Origin: Tannerella sp.
GTDB lineage: Bacteria; Bacteroidota; Bacteroidia; Bacteroidales; Tannerellaceae
Direction of reading: 5' to 3'
Assembly (NCBI GenBank): GCA_031271805.1
Contig: JAISUX010000087.1
Span: 40,515 to 104,514 of the forward strand
Length of the DNA: 64,000 nucleotides
Shown here piece after piece: positions 45,357 to 54,682 of the stretch. How positions within the stretch are numbered: position 1 is the stretch's first letter; each line of letters begins with the position of its first letter. The translations under genes were made by a program, and so were the position numbers. The notes below the pieces were generated by a model, which made no database searches, was not told where the DNA came from, and was given only the letters and a program-made list of their open reading frames with translations.

Positions 45357-45781
45357 AGCAGGTTATATTTCTTTTTCCATTCTTCATAAAACGGCGGATT
45401 GGCCCATATAAGGTTGCGTTCACTGTTGATGAACACCTGCGTTGATGTGCCGGTAGCCACGAGGCTGTCGTCCTCGACGAGGTGTATTTCGTAGTCGAAA
45501 ACTATTTTTGCTGCCGGCGTATTACGATAAATTATATCCACGCGGGCGCGTTGCCCGTAGAGCAGCGGTTTGATGTACTTGAACGATAATTCGACGAGCG
45601 GCGCAGGCGTCTCGTTGTCAATATAGAGTTGATAGCTCAACCCGAAAACGCGCCCGAACTCCTCGCGTGCATCCTCAAAATAAAGCGCGTAAGAACCATG
45701 CCAAACTATGCTCATCGAATCAACCTCGCTGAACCTTACGTCAAATTCCTTAGATGCCTTTAAAATCCTTTCGTCTGTCAT
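45353..45781 (-). CDS. Acyl-CoA/ACP thioesterase, 4HBT/YbgC-like hotdog
   Basis: The 142-residue hotdog protein has the 4HBT-type start FDVRFSEVDSMSIVWHGSYALYFEDAREEF, where Ser replaces the usual Asp in the SEVDSMSIVWH segment but Glu is retained in the helix (FEDAREEFG). Such thioesterases release or proofread acyl chains in aryl polyene and flexirubin clusters. Its ends overlap both neighbours by four bases. Confidence 0.85.
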   Translation of the reverse strand: MTDERILKASKEFDVRFSEVDSMSIVWHGSYALYFEDAREEFGRVFGLSYQLYIDNETPAPLVELSFKYIKPLLYGQRARVDIIYRNTPAAKIVFDYEIHLVEDDSLVATGTSTQVFINSERNLIWANPPFYEEWKKKYNLL

Positions 45782-46224
45782 TCCGCTTTCTTATCCGTTA
45801 AATATAATTTCATCTCACATACTGCAATTGTCTCGTCGTTCACTTCGACTTGCGCTTCGATTTGCAGGATGTTGAATATTTCATCCCGTATCGCGATGGT
45901 CGTTGTGAGCGTCTCGCCCGTGCGTGGGCTGCGGACGATGTGCATAGACTTCAACATACCTACGAGGCCGATTTTTATATTGCCGTCGCGTTGCGGCTCG
46001 GTCTTTTCCTTGTAACCCATTCGAGCTGCGCAGGTTTGGGCGATATTCTCAATCAGTCCCGCCTCTTCCATCAGCCCGTCGGCTCGGCAGTAGAGGTTAT
46101 CAGGCCGCACCTCGAAAGTCGTCCGTGTCACTACCGGGTCGTAATGCGTCAACTTGTCCGCCATTATGTACGGCGGTCGTTGAGGCAACAGGTCGAGTAT
46201 GTTGTAGTCTTCAATATTCATCAT
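45778..46224 (-). CDS. 3-hydroxyacyl-ACP dehydratase, ApeI/ApeP-like hotdog
   Basis: The product has 148 residues from ATG 46224, which overlaps the methyltransferase stop as ATGA. It has the start of the family (DLLPQRPPYIMADKL), as in aryl polyene dehydratases and FabZ, and a Glu-Glu-AGLIENIAQTCAAR helix. It would remove water from the 3-hydroxyacyl intermediate after reduction by FabG, leaving the conjugated double bonds of a polyene. Confidence 0.88.
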   Translation of the reverse strand: MMNIEDYNILDLLPQRPPYIMADKLTHYDPVVTRTTFEVRPDNLYCRADGLMEEAGLIENIAQTCAARMGYKEKTEPQRDGNIKIGLVGMLKSMHIVRSPRTGETLTTTIAIRDEIFNILQIEAQVEVNDETIAVCEMKLYLTDKKAE

Positions 46225-47306
46225 GCTTTTTTGCAAACCAATATGGAATGTCCGCTGCGCAAGCCGTCGAAAACCTTTTCTACTTTGAGGCCGCCCGCCT
46301 CTATGCAGCGGAACATATCATCAGAGTTATACATCTTACTGTTGCCGTTGGCCATGACCGTGAAGTACAGGCTCAACTGCGTCAGGCAGTAGGCTGCGGT
46401 GGCGTTAGGCTGGCGATCCCACAGCGTTTCCATTACGAAGAGGCGTGAGTCGGCATCCATTGCTGCGGCTGTCCGCCGGCAGATGCTCGTCACCTCCTTT
46501 TCCGAAAAACAGTCGAGGAACTGGCTCATCCAAATAGCGTCGAAGCCTTTTGGGAACGGCTCATCCTCGTTGAGCAGGTCGGCAGCGTAACCGTCAATGC
46601 GTTCTGCACCTTTATGTCCGGCAGTCTGACTGCGCATCATTTCGATTTGCCGGGGTAAGTCCATAACTGTCACCCTGACCTGCTCGTCGTAATCAACGCA
46701 GCGCAGCGCCCACCGCCCCGTGTTACCGCCCACGTCGAGCAATGTGCGTGGCTTATACGAAAAGACGTGTCCCAAAGCCTCGTCGAATGAGTTGTCCGAA
46801 TAGAAGTGATCGAAATCAAACCAACTCTTCCGAACATCCGGCGGCAGTTGCGATAGCCCTTCGTAAATCGTTTTCCACTCGCCGAAGACTTTCAATCCCT
46901 CCGGCTTTCCGTTGAGCAGCGCCTTTTCCATGTCGTACATGCCGAGATAAGCCACCGAGTGGTTAAATGTCATATTGACGTTGACAAGCGGGTCGGTCAA
47001 TAAAATCCAACCGGCTTTCGACAACACAAATTTTTCGTCCTTGTATAGCACCGTCCCTATTGTGAGCGATGCCTCTATCAGCACTTTGACGGCGTATTCC
47101 GAAAGATTTATTTTATCGGCTATCTCATTGATAGTCAGTCCATTCTTTGTTTCATTAAGGAGGTTGAATATGCCGAATTTGACCATCAGACGCGAGACCT
47201 GGAATGTTATGGGAGCGAAGGCTATCCCGTGCGCTAAATGCTGCGCTTCCATATATCTTAACTGTTCTTTTGAATACTGTTTGTCGAGTTGAGGAAATAA
47301 TTTCAT
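46221..47306 (-). CDS. SAM-dependent O-methyltransferase with N-terminal dimerisation domain
   Basis: The 361-residue protein (ATG 47306, overlapping the acyltransferase stop) has an N-terminal winged-helix/dimerisation region typical of acetylserotonin-type O-methyltransferases (FGIFNLLNETKNGLTINEIADKI) and a Rossmann methyltransferase domain with SAM motif LLDVGGNTGRWAL, VMDLPRQIEMM and IWMSQFLDCFSE. Aryl polyene and flexirubin pigments often carry methyl or methoxy groups on the aryl head, so it is likely to tailor the product. The acceptor is not proven. Confidence 0.88.
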   Translation of the reverse strand: MKLFPQLDKQYSKEQLRYMEAQHLAHGIAFAPITFQVSRLMVKFGIFNLLNETKNGLTINEIADKINLSEYAVKVLIEASLTIGTVLYKDEKFVLSKAGWILLTDPLVNVNMTFNHSVAYLGMYDMEKALLNGKPEGLKVFGEWKTIYEGLSQLPPDVRKSWFDFDHFYSDNSFDEALGHVFSYKPRTLLDVGGNTGRWALRCVDYDEQVRVTVMDLPRQIEMMRSQTAGHKGAERIDGYAADLLNEDEPFPKGFDAIWMSQFLDCFSEKEVTSICRRTAAAMDADSRLFVMETLWDRQPNATAAYCLTQLSLYFTVMANGNSKMYNSDDMFRCIEAGGLKVEKVFDGLRSGHSILVCKKA

Positions 47307-48193
47307 CTTTTCCAAAAATTATAATAGTTGAACCACTGTTCCGGATATTTTTTAACTATATCCTCAAGATTTGAAGCGAATGAGCGGGTCATAGCTTCAA
47401 TGCGTTTGTGCTTATCCGTATCGTCCGCAACCCTTATCGGTCTGATATGAATCCGGTAAGTTGAGGTCGATATTTTGACTACGAACATAACGAGGACGGG
47501 TAGGTCGAACTGCTGAGCGAGAGCGAACGCCCCGACCGGGAAGTCCGCCTTGCCGCCGATAAAATCACACTCGACGGTTTTGTCGCTTCCAAATGTCCTG
47601 TCGCATGGTACGACAAGAATTTCTCCGTCAGCAAACGCCTGATTTATAATGAATAAGTGCGACATGTCCGGGCTTACCGGAATAAGTCGTACGTTGTTGG
47701 CCGTTAAAACTACCGAGCGGTTCTTCTTCACTTCGGAGGTCTCGCCGCCGAATATCAGGCCGTTTATGCGTTTTGTGCGCTGGCTCAGCAGGTAACCGCA
47801 AAGTTCGGGATTGCCGACGTGCGAAGTTGCTATAATACAGCTTCTCGGCGATTCGATCTGTTCGAGGAACAAGTTGCCGTCAGGGTTTTCGACTTTGAAA
47901 TTTTTACGCCCCGCATACACGGCGAACCGGTCGATGATAGTCTGTCCGAACACAAAATGATTCATGTATGTTTTGCAAAACGCTTTGACGGGCGAATATC
48001 CCATCCTGAGTCTAAAGTATTGATAAATAGCGATATAACCTTTGTGCGCAAAAAGCATGTAGAAAGGCACTATTAAGGCGACTATGCCGTATCCGATGCG
48101 TACATCAAGGATAGCGAGCATAATCTTCATGGCCTTCTGACCGAAGACGCTACCTCCGGTGACACCCTTCCATTCCCTCTTTTTGTTGGCCAT
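47303..48193 (-). CDS. LpxL/HtrB-like lipid acyltransferase
   Basis: The 296-residue membrane-associated acyltransferase has a hydrophobic N-terminal segment (about 24-48, LAILDVRIGYGIVALIVPFYMLF) and the acyltransferase motif H-x4-E (His125 to Glu130 in SHVGNPE). It is in the lysophospholipid/lipid A acyltransferase family. In aryl polyene clusters such an enzyme attaches the polyene to a glycerolipid or sugar lipid. It is the third gene of the operon. Confidence 0.9.
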   Translation of the reverse strand: MANKKREWKGVTGGSVFGQKAMKIMLAILDVRIGYGIVALIVPFYMLFAHKGYIAIYQYFRLRMGYSPVKAFCKTYMNHFVFGQTIIDRFAVYAGRKNFKVENPDGNLFLEQIESPRSCIIATSHVGNPELCGYLLSQRTKRINGLIFGGETSEVKKNRSVVLTANNVRLIPVSPDMSHLFIINQAFADGEILVVPCDRTFGSDKTVECDFIGGKADFPVGAFALAQQFDLPVLVMFVVKISTSTYRIHIRPIRVADDTDKHKRIEAMTRSFASNLEDIVKKYPEQWFNYYNFWKR

Positions 48194-48203
48194 CTTCGTC
48201 GGT

Positions 48204-48449
48204 TCAAGTATTAATCTTTGACTCGATATAGTCGTAGAAATTACTGAGTGTCAGTACTTTTGACATATCTTCCGGCTTGATCTTGAATCCGAATGTTTTT
48301 TCCACAACAACTACGATATCCACGTAATCAAGGCTGTCGAGGCCGATGTCTTCTTTAAGTCTGGCCTCGCTGTTTATTACATCCTTGTCGATTTCCCATT
48401 CTTCGATTAAAAAAGCATTCACTTTATCTTCGATTTCCTGTCTTTTCAT
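48204..48449 (-). CDS. Acyl carrier protein
   Basis: The 81-residue ACP has the phosphopantetheine site Ser39 in EDIGLDSLDYVDIVV. It is the second gene of the operon, 20 bases after fabG. It is distinct in sequence from the ACP at 43235-43492, so the two may serve different ketosynthases. Confidence 0.93.
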   Translation of the reverse strand: MKRQEIEDKVNAFLIEEWEIDKDVINSEARLKEDIGLDSLDYVDIVVVVEKTFGFKIKPEDMSKVLTLSNFYDYIESKINT

Positions 48450-48469
48450 CTAATTATATTAATAAAGAG

Positions 48470-49195
48470 TTAATAAAGTCCCCCGTTTATTGAAACGACT
48501 TCGCCTGTGATATATGCGGCGGCGTCGGATGCGAGGAATCCTACCAACGCTGCCACTTCTTCCGGTTTGCCGAAGCGTCCGAGAGGGACGTTTTTTTTCA
48601 ATTCATCCTCATTCAAATCCCGGGTCATATCTGTCGATATGTAGCCGGGAGCAACGGCATTGACCGTCACTTTCCGGGCTGCCACTTCCTGTGCGAGGGC
48701 TTTAGTAGCGCCTATAACAGCCGCTTTTGCCGCCGAATAGTTGGTCTGCCCCGGTAAGCCCTTCAAGCCCGATAACGATACAATGTTGATAATGCGCCCG
48801 TTGCGATTTATAAGCATCTTTTTCAGAACGCGCCGCGTGACATAGAAAAAACCGTTGAGCGAGGTGTCCAAGACCTTGCTCCATTGTTCGTTCTGCATAA
48901 AAATCATCATCGCATCGCTACGGATACCCGCATTATTGACTAATACTTCAATGTAGTTGTCGGGATGTAGCTTGTCCCATTCTTCGAGAGCCGTATCTAC
49001 CGCATCCGCGTCGGCAACATCAAACCGGAGTAGTTCGGCTTTACCTCCCGCTTCCTCAATAAGATGCTGCGTTTCGACGGCGGCCGCCTCGTTCGAAGCA
49101 TAATTAATAATAACGGGATGTCCTTTGGATGCCAATTCGAGGCAAATAGCTCTGCCTATACCGCGAGATCCCCCGGTCACTAAAGCGTAGTTCAT
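48470..49195 (-). CDS. fabG: 3-oxoacyl-ACP reductase FabG-like
   Basis: The 241-residue short-chain dehydrogenase has the NADPH motif TGGSRGIG (7-14), NNAG (87-90) and the catalytic Ser140, Tyr153 and Lys157. It reduces 3-ketoacyl-ACP and is the first gene of the polyene operon, with a good promoter upstream. It is probably a cluster-specific paralogue of the housekeeping fabG. Confidence 0.92.
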   Translation of the reverse strand: MNYALVTGGSRGIGRAICLELASKGHPVIINYASNEAAAVETQHLIEEAGGKAELLRFDVADADAVDTALEEWDKLHPDNYIEVLVNNAGIRSDAMMIFMQNEQWSKVLDTSLNGFFYVTRRVLKKMLINRNGRIINIVSLSGLKGLPGQTNYSAAKAAVIGATKALAQEVAARKVTVNAVAPGYISTDMTRDLNEDELKKNVPLGRFGKPEEVAALVGFLASDAAAYITGEVVSINGGLY

Positions 49196-49223
49196 ACGTT
49201 ATTTTTACAATTGTTTCAAGCTG

Positions 49224-49253
49224 CAAAGGTAGTATTTTTTTTCAAATCAACAA
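49224..49253 (-). promoter_or_regulatory. Predicted polyene-operon promoter (-7 and -33)
   Basis: On the minus strand TTG (49251-49253) and TACCTTTG (49224-49231) are 19 bases apart, a close match to the Bacteroidota promoter. Transcription would start near 49217, about 21 bases before the fabG ATG. There is no clear terminator between the LuxR-type gene and this promoter. Confidence 0.75.
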
Positions 49254-49296
49254 TAGTGTAGAAAAAAAACGATATTTATTTCCTTTAAATCAAAAT

Positions 49297-49890
49297 TTAG
49301 CCTTCCTCAATTAAGTTGTTCATAAGCGCGTAAACGGCTAATCCTGCAACCGATTTGATGTTCGTCTTGCGCGTAATATTTTTGCGATGGGATATGACCG
49401 TGTGGATTGAGATGTTCAGTTTGTCGGCTATCTCCTTGTTCATCAACCCCTTAGCCATCAGAACGAGGACGTCTTTTTCGCGGTTCGAGAGTTCATAAGT
49501 ATTTTCGTCTGAGGGTGTAATCTCATTGTGCGAGGTGATGCTGTCGAAGATTGTTTCGACGATGCGTTCACGCTCTTCACGTATGTCGAGTATGCCGTCG
49601 TAGAAGCGAAGCTCCTGTTTTTCAACGTATTGATAGACTAAAGCTATGACCGTTATATGCGGATAATCCTGTAACATGGTGACAATAAACGGCCTGCGAG
49701 CCGACATGAAAAGAGTTGGGTTGATAATCAGGATATCCGGCCTTGCGGTAGCCAACTTAACGTCGAGGGCTTCGTAGTCGTATTGAGATGTCGAAATCTC
49801 AAACAACTTTGATGCCGTCAATATCCTCGTCAATCCTTCCGTAATTATTGTCGAAGGCTCGATTATCAGTATCCTCTTTTTTTCATCCAT
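49297..49890 (-). CDS. LuxR-type regulator with degenerate receiver domain
   Basis: The product has 197 residues from ATG 49890, one base after the hemerythrin gene (a longer frame starts at TTG). Residues about 5-120 look like a receiver fold (ILIIEPSTIITEGL, PDILIINP), but the phosphorylation Asp appears to be Asn57 and the N-terminal acidic pair is reduced to one Glu, so control by phosphorylation is unlikely. Residues about 130-195 are a LuxR/GerE helix-turn-helix (LSNREKDVLVLMAKGLMNKEIADKLNISIHTVISHRKNI). No kinase gene is near. Coupling with the hemerythrin gene suggests it acts with a di-iron sensor. Confidence 0.88.
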   Translation of the reverse strand: MDEKKRILIIEPSTIITEGLTRILTASKLFEISTSQYDYEALDVKLATARPDILIINPTLFMSARRPFIVTMLQDYPHITVIALVYQYVEKQELRFYDGILDIREERERIVETIFDSITSHNEITPSDENTYELSNREKDVLVLMAKGLMNKEIADKLNISIHTVISHRKNITRKTNIKSVAGLAVYALMNNLIEEG

Positions 49891-49891
49891 A

Positions 49892-50578
49892 TCATTTCTT
49901 TTCAAGCGATTTGACGTATGGCACGAGTACTTTGTTTTCTATGAGCGTATGCTTGTTGAGATCGGCCGAGAGGTGAAAGATATCGAGGACTACGCTTATG
50001 GAATCGCCTTGCGGCGTGTTTGATGGCATATATTTGAAGATTATCTGCTTCAGATCGTCGAGTTTGTCCTCGATGTTATTGTGAACCTGCTCGAAATTTC
50101 GGATACTGAAGTCGGCATTTACTTCGTTGTTAATAAGGGAATTGATGTATGGAAAGACCGTTTCTTCTTCATAAAGGAAATGTTCCAAGACCTCGTTTTT
50201 GTAACCGGCGAAAAAGCGTTTCAACACCGTGCCGTACTTATTGTTCATGCCGTCGGCGATGCGGTTGAGGTGATACTCGATATGCGGCAGCCCCACGTTC
50301 TTATAACTGTTATGCGATGCCGTCAGATATGGCACCAATGGCGACATGTCGATATTTATAATATCCTTTATATCAGGCAAATAGGTGTCGAATGAGTACA
50401 CGTTACAGATGAGTAGGAAGAAATCCGGCGGCACGCCATGTATAGCGCAGATTTCAGCGACGCTTTTGTCGCCGAAGCCAAGCGGAATCCCGAAGCGCGG
50501 CAGCATCCCTATCAACTCATGATTAGCCGAAATCAGGTCGGCAAGTTTCATACGTCCCGTAAAAAGCATCTTATTCAT
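49892..50578 (-). CDS. Hemerythrin-domain protein (RIC/ScdA-like)
   Basis: The 228-residue protein has an N-terminal helical region like the ScdA_N domain but without its CCGG cysteines (GIPLGFGDKSVAEICAIHGVP), and a hemerythrin-like four-helix bundle. Candidate di-iron ligands are His89 or His103, His133 with Glu137 (HFLYEEE), His166 (EQVHNNIE) and His210 with Glu214 (HTLIENK). Proteins of this type bind oxygen or nitric oxide or repair damaged iron centres. The stop codon is one base from the start of the LuxR-type gene, so they are one unit, and the gene is divergent from feoAB. The specific role is inferred. Confidence 0.85.
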   Translation of the reverse strand: MNKMLFTGRMKLADLISANHELIGMLPRFGIPLGFGDKSVAEICAIHGVPPDFFLLICNVYSFDTYLPDIKDIINIDMSPLVPYLTASHNSYKNVGLPHIEYHLNRIADGMNNKYGTVLKRFFAGYKNEVLEHFLYEEETVFPYINSLINNEVNADFSIRNFEQVHNNIEDKLDDLKQIIFKYMPSNTPQGDSISVVLDIFHLSADLNKHTLIENKVLVPYVKSLEKK

Positions 50579-50595
50579 TTGTTGAAAATTTGATG

Positions 50596-50603
50596 CAAAG
50601 ATA
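50596..50603 (-). promoter_or_regulatory. Predicted hemerythrin-LuxR promoter, -7 element
   Basis: TATCTTTG on the minus strand is a perfect TAnnTTTG, 17 bases before the ATG at 50578. No strong -33 TTG is present. Confidence 0.6.
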
Positions 50604-50652
50604 GCCGAAATTATTTAATTATGGCGTGTCGCAGGAAAAAAAACGCATATTC

Positions 50653-50701
50653 ATCCCCATTAATGGGGATATTTGCCGCAAAAATCCCTATAAATAGGGA
50701 T
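50653..50701. promoter_or_regulatory. Two 18-bp palindromes between hemerythrin-luxR and feoAB, candidate operators
   Basis: ATCCCCATTAATGGGGAT (50653-50670) is a perfect palindrome and ATCCCTATAAATAGGGAT (50684-50701) is symmetric except for its two central bases. They share ATCCC...GGGAT arms and their centres are 31 bases apart, almost exactly three helical turns. The second ends one base before the -33 TTG of feoAB, so its centre is about 45 bases upstream of the predicted start and the first about 76, positions usual for an activator. The binding protein is unknown; the LuxR-type protein encoded next door is a candidate. Confidence 0.6.
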
Positions 50702-50702
50702 G

Positions 50703-50731
50703 TTGTTTCTCAAAAATTATAACTATCTTTG
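50703..50731 (+). promoter_or_regulatory. Predicted feoAB promoter (-33 and -7)
   Basis: TTG at 50703-50705 and TATCTTTG at 50724-50731 are 18 bases apart. Transcription would start near 50738, about 25 bases before the ATG at 50763, which supports that start over an upstream in-frame TTG. Confidence 0.7.
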
Positions 50732-50762
50732 GGGCGAAATTGACACGAAATTTTATTATGCA

Positions 50763-53168
50763 ATGAAGTTATCGGATTTGAACAATGGTGAGGAGGCTGT
50801 GATTGTCAAGGTTTACGGACATGGCGGTTTTCGCAAACGTATCACCGAGATGGGGTTTGTTCGTGGGCGTAGGGTCACATCTATTCTCAACTCGCCGCTC
50901 AACGACCCTGTGAAATACTCAATCATGGGATACGAGGTGTCGCTACGGCACAGCGAGGCTGATATGGTTGAGGTGCTTTACGAGGCCGAGGCGGAGCAAC
51001 AGGTGAGCGATTTCAGGCAACTGTTCAAGCCTCGCCGTAATCTCCATCTCCATAAGCACAGTTTTGTGACGCTTGATGAAGAAGACCCCGAACATCTCAA
51101 TCTGTTCGGCAAAATTGTCGGGCCGGAGGACGAAATAGTTACGCGCAAGAACATCATCAATATTGCTCTTGTAGGCAATCCCAACAGCGGCAAGACATCG
51201 CTTTTCAACGCTCTTTCGGGGCGCAGCGAGCACGTCGGTAACTATAGCGGCGTGACTGTCGATGCCAAGACCGGACACTTCAACTACAAGGGCTATCACT
51301 TCAATATTACCGACCTGCCCGGCACATACTCGCTTTCGGCCTATTCGCCCGAAGAAAAGTATGTCCGTAGATATATTTTCGAGAAAATGCCCGACGTGAT
51401 TGTCAACGTTGTCGTAGCCTCAAATCTTGAACGTAACTTGTTCTTAACCACCGAGTTAATAGATATAAATCCGCGAATGGTCGTTGCCCTAAATATGTAC
51501 GACGAATTGGAAGCGAGCGGTTCCGTTCTGGATCACAAGACGTTCGGCGGCATGATAGGCGTGTCGATGGTGCCGACCGTAGCTAAGAACCGCAAGGGTC
51601 TCGATACGCTGTTGGACACGGCGATTGACGTTTTTGAAAACCGTGATTCCACCTCCCGCCATATACATATAAATTACGGTACCGTCATTGAGCCGGAGAT
51701 TGCCGCTTTGAGAGGCCTCATGAAGGATGACGACGATATCCCGAAGCAATTCCCTACCCGTTACTGGGCAATAAAACTCCTCGAAAACGACGCCGAAGCT
51801 GTCGCTCTCCTGAGTTCATGCGCCAATTACGACAAATGGAATCAGCTTGCCAGGCGTGCTTCGGAAAGGATTGAAAATCAGGCGAAAGAAAATGTAGAGA
51901 CGGCCATTTCGGACGCCAAATACGGCTTTATTGACGGCGCCTTACAGGAGACCTTCGTTCCCGGCACCCGTGATTCCAACCGAAAAACACGCATTATTGA
52001 CCGCCTTGTGACCGACAAATGGCTTGGATTCCCGATTTTTATCCTGCTGATGTGGGCGATGTTCATGACGACTTTTTATCTCGGCGCATACCCGCAGGAT
52101 TGGATCGAAGCCGGCGTAGGATGGCTTGACGGGATTATCTCCGAGTTCATGCCCGACGGTCCGTTCAAAAGCCTGCTCACAAGCGGCGTCATAGGAGGCG
52201 TAGGCAGCGTCATCGTTTTCTTGCCTAACATCCTGATACTCTATATCTTCATCTCTTTTATGGAAGATTCGGGTTATATGGCGCGGGCTGCATTTATTAT
52301 GGACAAGATTATGCACAAAATGGGGCTTCACGGCAAGTCGTTCATCCCTCTTATCATGGGGTTCGGCTGTAACGTCCCGGCTATCATGGCCTCGCGCACT
52401 ATCGAAAGTCACAGCAGCCGCATCATTACTATCCTTATCAATCCTTTTATGTCGTGCAGCGCCCGTATCCCGGCCTTTATACTGCTGGCGGGCGCGTTTT
52501 TCCCGAATAATGCCGCTACCGTGCTGATACTCATGTACTTGGCCGGCATTGTATGCGCCGTGCTGACTGCCCGCCTGTTCCGTAAAACAATTTTTAAGGT
52601 CGATGAGACGCCATTTGTGATGGAACTGCCGCCATACCGGATGCCGACTCTTAAAACTACCCTGCGACACACCTGGGACAAGGGCGAACAGTATCTCCGC
52701 AAAATGGGAGGATTCATACTTGTTGCATCCATAATAATCTGGGTATTAGGATATTATCCTCATGATTCCGGCCTTGATTCCGATACTCAATACGAGCAGT
52801 CGTATCTCGGACAGGTAGGTAAATTCTGTGAGCCAGTAGTTGAGCCGCTTGGCCTCAATTGGAAAGCAAGCGTGGCGCTTGTGTCGGGTACGGCGGCTAA
52901 AGAAGTAATAGTGAGTACATTAGGGGTTATTTATAAGAATGAAGACGAGGCGGCTTTGTCTTCGAGCATTGCTTCTTCCGGCGATTTTACTCCCCGTTCG
53001 GCTCTGGCTTTCATGGTCTTTGTGTTGCTCTATTTTCCGTGTATAGCCACAATTGTAGCCATAGCCAACGAAACGGGCAGTTGGAAATGGGTCGCTTTCT
53101 CAGTCATCTACAACACCTTACTCGCCTGGTTTGCGGCGTTTATGGTATATACTGTCGGAGGGTTGTAA
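50763..53168 (+). CDS. feoB: FeoA-FeoB fused ferrous iron transporter
   Basis: The 801-residue fusion starts at ATG 50763 with a FeoA SH3-like domain (1-75; MKLSDLNNGEEAVIVKV), then a linker and the FeoB G-protein domain: G1 GNPNSGKT (138-145), G3 DLPG (184-187) and G4 NMYD (244-247). The membrane part follows with Gate motifs such as FGCNVPAIMASR and MSCSARIPAFILLAGAF, and the C-terminal GTAAKEVIVSTLG. It imports Fe(II) across the inner membrane. FeoAB fusions are normal in Bacteroidota. Regulation by the twin palindromes just upstream is likely. Confidence 0.96.
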   Translation: MKLSDLNNGEEAVIVKVYGHGGFRKRITEMGFVRGRRVTSILNSPLNDPVKYSIMGYEVSLRHSEADMVEVLYEAEAEQQVSDFRQLFKPRRNLHLHKHSFVTLDEEDPEHLNLFGKIVGPEDEIVTRKNIINIALVGNPNSGKTSLFNALSGRSEHVGNYSGVTVDAKTGHFNYKGYHFNITDLPGTYSLSAYSPEEKYVRRYIFEKMPDVIVNVVVASNLERNLFLTTELIDINPRMVVALNMYDELEASGSVLDHKTFGGMIGVSMVPTVAKNRKGLDTLLDTAIDVFENRDSTSRHIHINYGTVIEPEIAALRGLMKDDDDIPKQFPTRYWAIKLLENDAEAVALLSSCANYDKWNQLARRASERIENQAKENVETAISDAKYGFIDGALQETFVPGTRDSNRKTRIIDRLVTDKWLGFPIFILLMWAMFMTTFYLGAYPQDWIEAGVGWLDGIISEFMPDGPFKSLLTSGVIGGVGSVIVFLPNILILYIFISFMEDSGYMARAAFIMDKIMHKMGLHGKSFIPLIMGFGCNVPAIMASRTIESHSSRIITILINPFMSCSARIPAFILLAGAFFPNNAATVLILMYLAGIVCAVLTARLFRKTIFKVDETPFVMELPPYRMPTLKTTLRHTWDKGEQYLRKMGGFILVASIIIWVLGYYPHDSGLDSDTQYEQSYLGQVGKFCEPVVEPLGLNWKASVALVSGTAAKEVIVSTLGVIYKNEDEAALSSSIASSGDFTPRSALAFMVFVLLYFPCIATIVAIANETGSWKWVAFSVIYNTLLAWFAAFMVYTVGGL

Positions 53169-53175
53169 AAAAAAA

Positions 53176-53211
53176 TAATAGCGCCGGGTTAACATAATTA
53201 CGGCGCTATTA
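53176..53211 (-). terminator. Intrinsic terminator of enolase, shared with feoAB
   Basis: The arms TAATAGCGCCG (53176-53186) and CGGCGCTATTA (53201-53211) make a perfect 11-bp stem with a 14-base loop. On the minus strand a run of nine T follows, so it terminates enolase; the convergent feoAB transcript also meets the hairpin, but without a T tract on that side. Confidence 0.9.
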
Positions 53212-53237
53212 TCAACAGAACAGTATGACAACTTTCG

Positions 53238-54530
<1,293 letters not shown>

Positions 54531-54557
54531 CTATTAAATAATATAATTTTTCGACCG

Positions 54558-54565
54558 CAAAGTTC
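54558..54565 (-). promoter_or_regulatory. Possible enolase promoter, -7 element
   Basis: GAACTTTG on the minus strand departs from TAnnTTTG at the first base only, with TTG about 20 bases upstream. It is 37 bases before the eno ATG. Confidence 0.45.
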
Positions 54566-54650
54566 GTCATTTTTTTTTAATTATACAATAGTTTGCCTGC
54601 GAGGATGAAAAAAAAATCCTATTTTTGCCCTTTGTTGCGAAAAAAATGAT

Positions 54651-54658
54651 TATTTTTG
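54651..54658 (+). promoter_or_regulatory. Predicted rarA promoter, -7 element
   Basis: TATTTTTG matches TAnnTTTG and lies 25 bases before the rarA ATG. A second TATTTTTG at 54620-54627 could be an alternative promoter. TTG triplets are at 54632-54637. Confidence 0.55.
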
Positions 54659-54682
54659 CGTGGATAAAATAGTATTTAAAAG

